The notes beneath the pieces are model-generated. The model ran no database searches. It saw nothing but the letters and a program-made list of their open reading frames with translations, and was not told the origin of the DNA. Source: Roseicyclus sp. (lineage in GTDB: Bacteria > Pseudomonadota > Alphaproteobacteria > Rhodobacterales > Rhodobacteraceae). From it: a DNA stretch of 33,633 nt. Made by a program: the position numbers and the translations under genes. The stretch is from NCBI GenBank assembly GCA_016763475.1, contig JAESTV010000103.1, forward strand, positions 1-33,633, in the 5' to 3' direction. This document shows, piece by piece, positions 32,325 through 33,633 of this stretch (the stretch's first letter is position 1; every line of letters starts with the position of its first letter).

Positions 32325-33633
32325 TCAGAGCGCGCCGAGGCGGGTGATCTTGTGGGCACCGGTCGCGAAACCGATGTGCTTTTGCTCCATATAGAATTCA
32401 AACGACCAATCGCCGCCGTCACGCCCGATTCCGCTGGCTTTGACGCCGCCAAAAGGTGTCGGCAGGTGGCGCACGTTTTCCGAATTCACCCAGATCATCC
32501 CGGCCTCCAGCTTGTCGGTAAACCGCAAAGCGCGGGTCAGGTCACTGGTCCAGACGTATCCCGTCAAACCATATGGCGTATCATTGGCGATTTGCAGGGC
32601 CTGTTCCTCGGATGAGAACGGGATCGAGGTCAGCACCGGGCCAAAGATCTCCTCCTGCGCAATCCGCATTGTTGTGTTGGCATCGGTGAACAGGGTTGGG
32701 CGGACAAAATAACCCTCATCGCCAATGCTTACCCCCCCCGCCGCGATGGTCGCCCCGTCCTGCCTGGCGATATCGAAATAGCTCGTGACCTTGCTGAAAT
32801 GTTCCTCGGTGACCAGCGGTCCAATCTCGGTTGTCGGATCAAGAGGGTGGCCAACCTTGATCGCGTTCACTCGCGCCACCAGCCTGGCCTCAAATTCGGT
32901 CCGGATCGTATCTTGCACAAGAAGACGGGAAGACGACGTACAACGTTCCCCGTTGATCGAATAGATCATGAAGATCACCGCATCGAGCGCGCGATCAAGG
33001 TCGGCGTCGTCAAACACAATCACCGGGTTCTTGCCGCCCAACTCCAGATGGTTGCGTTTCAGCGTATCGGCGCCCTGTTTGGTGATCAGGCTGCCGGTGC
33101 GGCTTTCGCCCACAAAGGCGATGGCCTTGATCTTGGGGTGCTCACACAGCGCCTTGCCCGCCCCATCGCCAAACCCGTTCACGGTGTTCAGAACCCCCGG
33201 CGGCAGGCCCGCCGCTTCGGCGATTTCCACCAACAGACGGGCAGAAAGCGGCGACGCCTCGGCAGGTTTGTGAACCACGGTGCAGCCCGCGGCCAAGGCA
33301 GGGGCGATCTTCCAGGTCGACAGCATGAACGGCGTGTTCCACGGCGTAATCACCCCCACAGGCCCAATCGGCACCCGGGTCGTGATATTCATCAACGTCG
33401 GTGATTTCAGGTGCTGGCCGTCGCGGGCCTGCACCACTTGATCCGCGAAATAGCGGAAGTTTTCTGCGCCACGCAGGGCGGCTTTGGACATGAACCTGAT
33501 TGTCTGGCCCGTGTCCCAACACTCACACAGGGCGATCTCTTCAGCGCGGGCCTCGATCCCTTCGGCGATACGGATCAGGATGCGTTTGCGCTCCAGTGCG
33601 GGCATGTCGCGCCAGTCCTGAAACGCTGCAGAG
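32325..33633 (-). CDS. hpaE: 5-carboxymethyl-2-hydroxymuconate semialdehyde dehydrogenase, 5' end outside the window
   Basis: This is an NAD aldehyde dehydrogenase; about 435 codons are present and the frame is open to the right edge, so the start is missing. It has TPWNTPFMLSTWKIAPALAAGCTVVHKPAE, FVGESRTGS, the general-base glutamate in LELGGKNPVIVFDDADL and the catalytic cysteine in SINGERCTSSSRLLV, then EEIFGPVLTSIPF. The sequence style (LEAGMIWVNSENVRHLPTPFGGVKASGIGRDGG) is that of HpaE/HpcC, which oxidises the ring-cleavage semialdehyde. It is 40 bases upstream of hpaD. Confidence 0.9.
   Translation of the reverse strand, partial: SAAFQDWRDMPALERKRILIRIAEGIEARAEEIALCECWDTGQTIRFMSKAALRGAENFRYFADQVVQARDGQHLKSPTLMNITTRVPIGPVGVITPWNTPFMLSTWKIAPALAAGCTVVHKPAEASPLSARLLVEIAEAAGLPPGVLNTVNGFGDGAGKALCEHPKIKAIAFVGESRTGSLITKQGADTLKRNHLELGGKNPVIVFDDADLDRALDAVIFMIYSINGERCTSSSRLLVQDTIRTEFEARLVARVNAIKVGHPLDPTTEIGPLVTEEHFSKVTSYFDIARQDGATIAAGGVSIGDEGYFVRPTLFTDANTTMRIAQEEIFGPVLTSIPFSSEEQALQIANDTPYGLTGYVWTSDLTRALRFTDKLEAGMIWVNSENVRHLPTPFGGVKASGIGRDGGDWSFEFYMEQKHIGFATGAHKITRLGAL

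Overview
The window looks like chromosomal DNA of a marine-type alphaproteobacterium, most likely Rhodobacterales (Roseobacter group). This is inferred from high G+C content, dense ATGA-coupled operons, the number of uptake systems for small organic acids, amines and peptides, and the putA/Lrp-type putR pair. I see no rRNA, tRNA, CRISPR array, insertion sequence or phage gene. Nearly all of it is transport and catabolism under local regulators.

Region 1 (1-7306): a tripartite tricarboxylate transporter, tctC-tctB-tctA, is read leftward and runs by an 11-base overlap into a class III CoA-transferase that leaves the window. Divergent from it is the two-component system tctD-tctE, whose sensor gene overlaps a gene for a periplasmic binding protein of another family. 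Region 2 (7291-11509): bifunctional proline dehydrogenase putA, divergent from its Lrp-type activator putR.

Region 3 (11682-18164): an apparently uncharacterised catabolic cluster. A DAO-type flavin oxidoreductase and a uronate-dehydrogenase-like enzyme are on the plus strand. They converge on a minus-strand operon of cupin, FMO-type monooxygenase, alpha/beta hydrolase (kynurenine-formamidase-like) and a second, paralogous cupin. An AraC regulator is divergent from that operon.

Region 4 (18181-27999): ethanolamine ammonia-lyase eutB-eutC sits downstream of a GAF-domain protein and a four-gene peptide/nickel-type ABC importer, all leftward. Divergent from these are an XRE-cupin regulator, the importer's binding protein and an M24 aminopeptidase. 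Region 5 (28259-33633): a leftward homoprotocatechuate meta-cleavage operon (hpaE partial, hpaD, a PLP aromatic-amino-acid decarboxylase, hpaG, hpaH). The decarboxylase suggests that aromatic amino acids or amines feed the ring-cleavage pathway.

The most unusual non-coding signal is a set of short tandem repeats at gene ends. Three of the four convergent junctions carry a different array (31-bp, 24-bp and 13-bp units). The 31- and 24-bp units share a hairpin core. A fourth, 15-bp array with Shine-Dalgarno-like units lies between the two ABC permease genes. The best candidate for an undescribed pathway is region 3.
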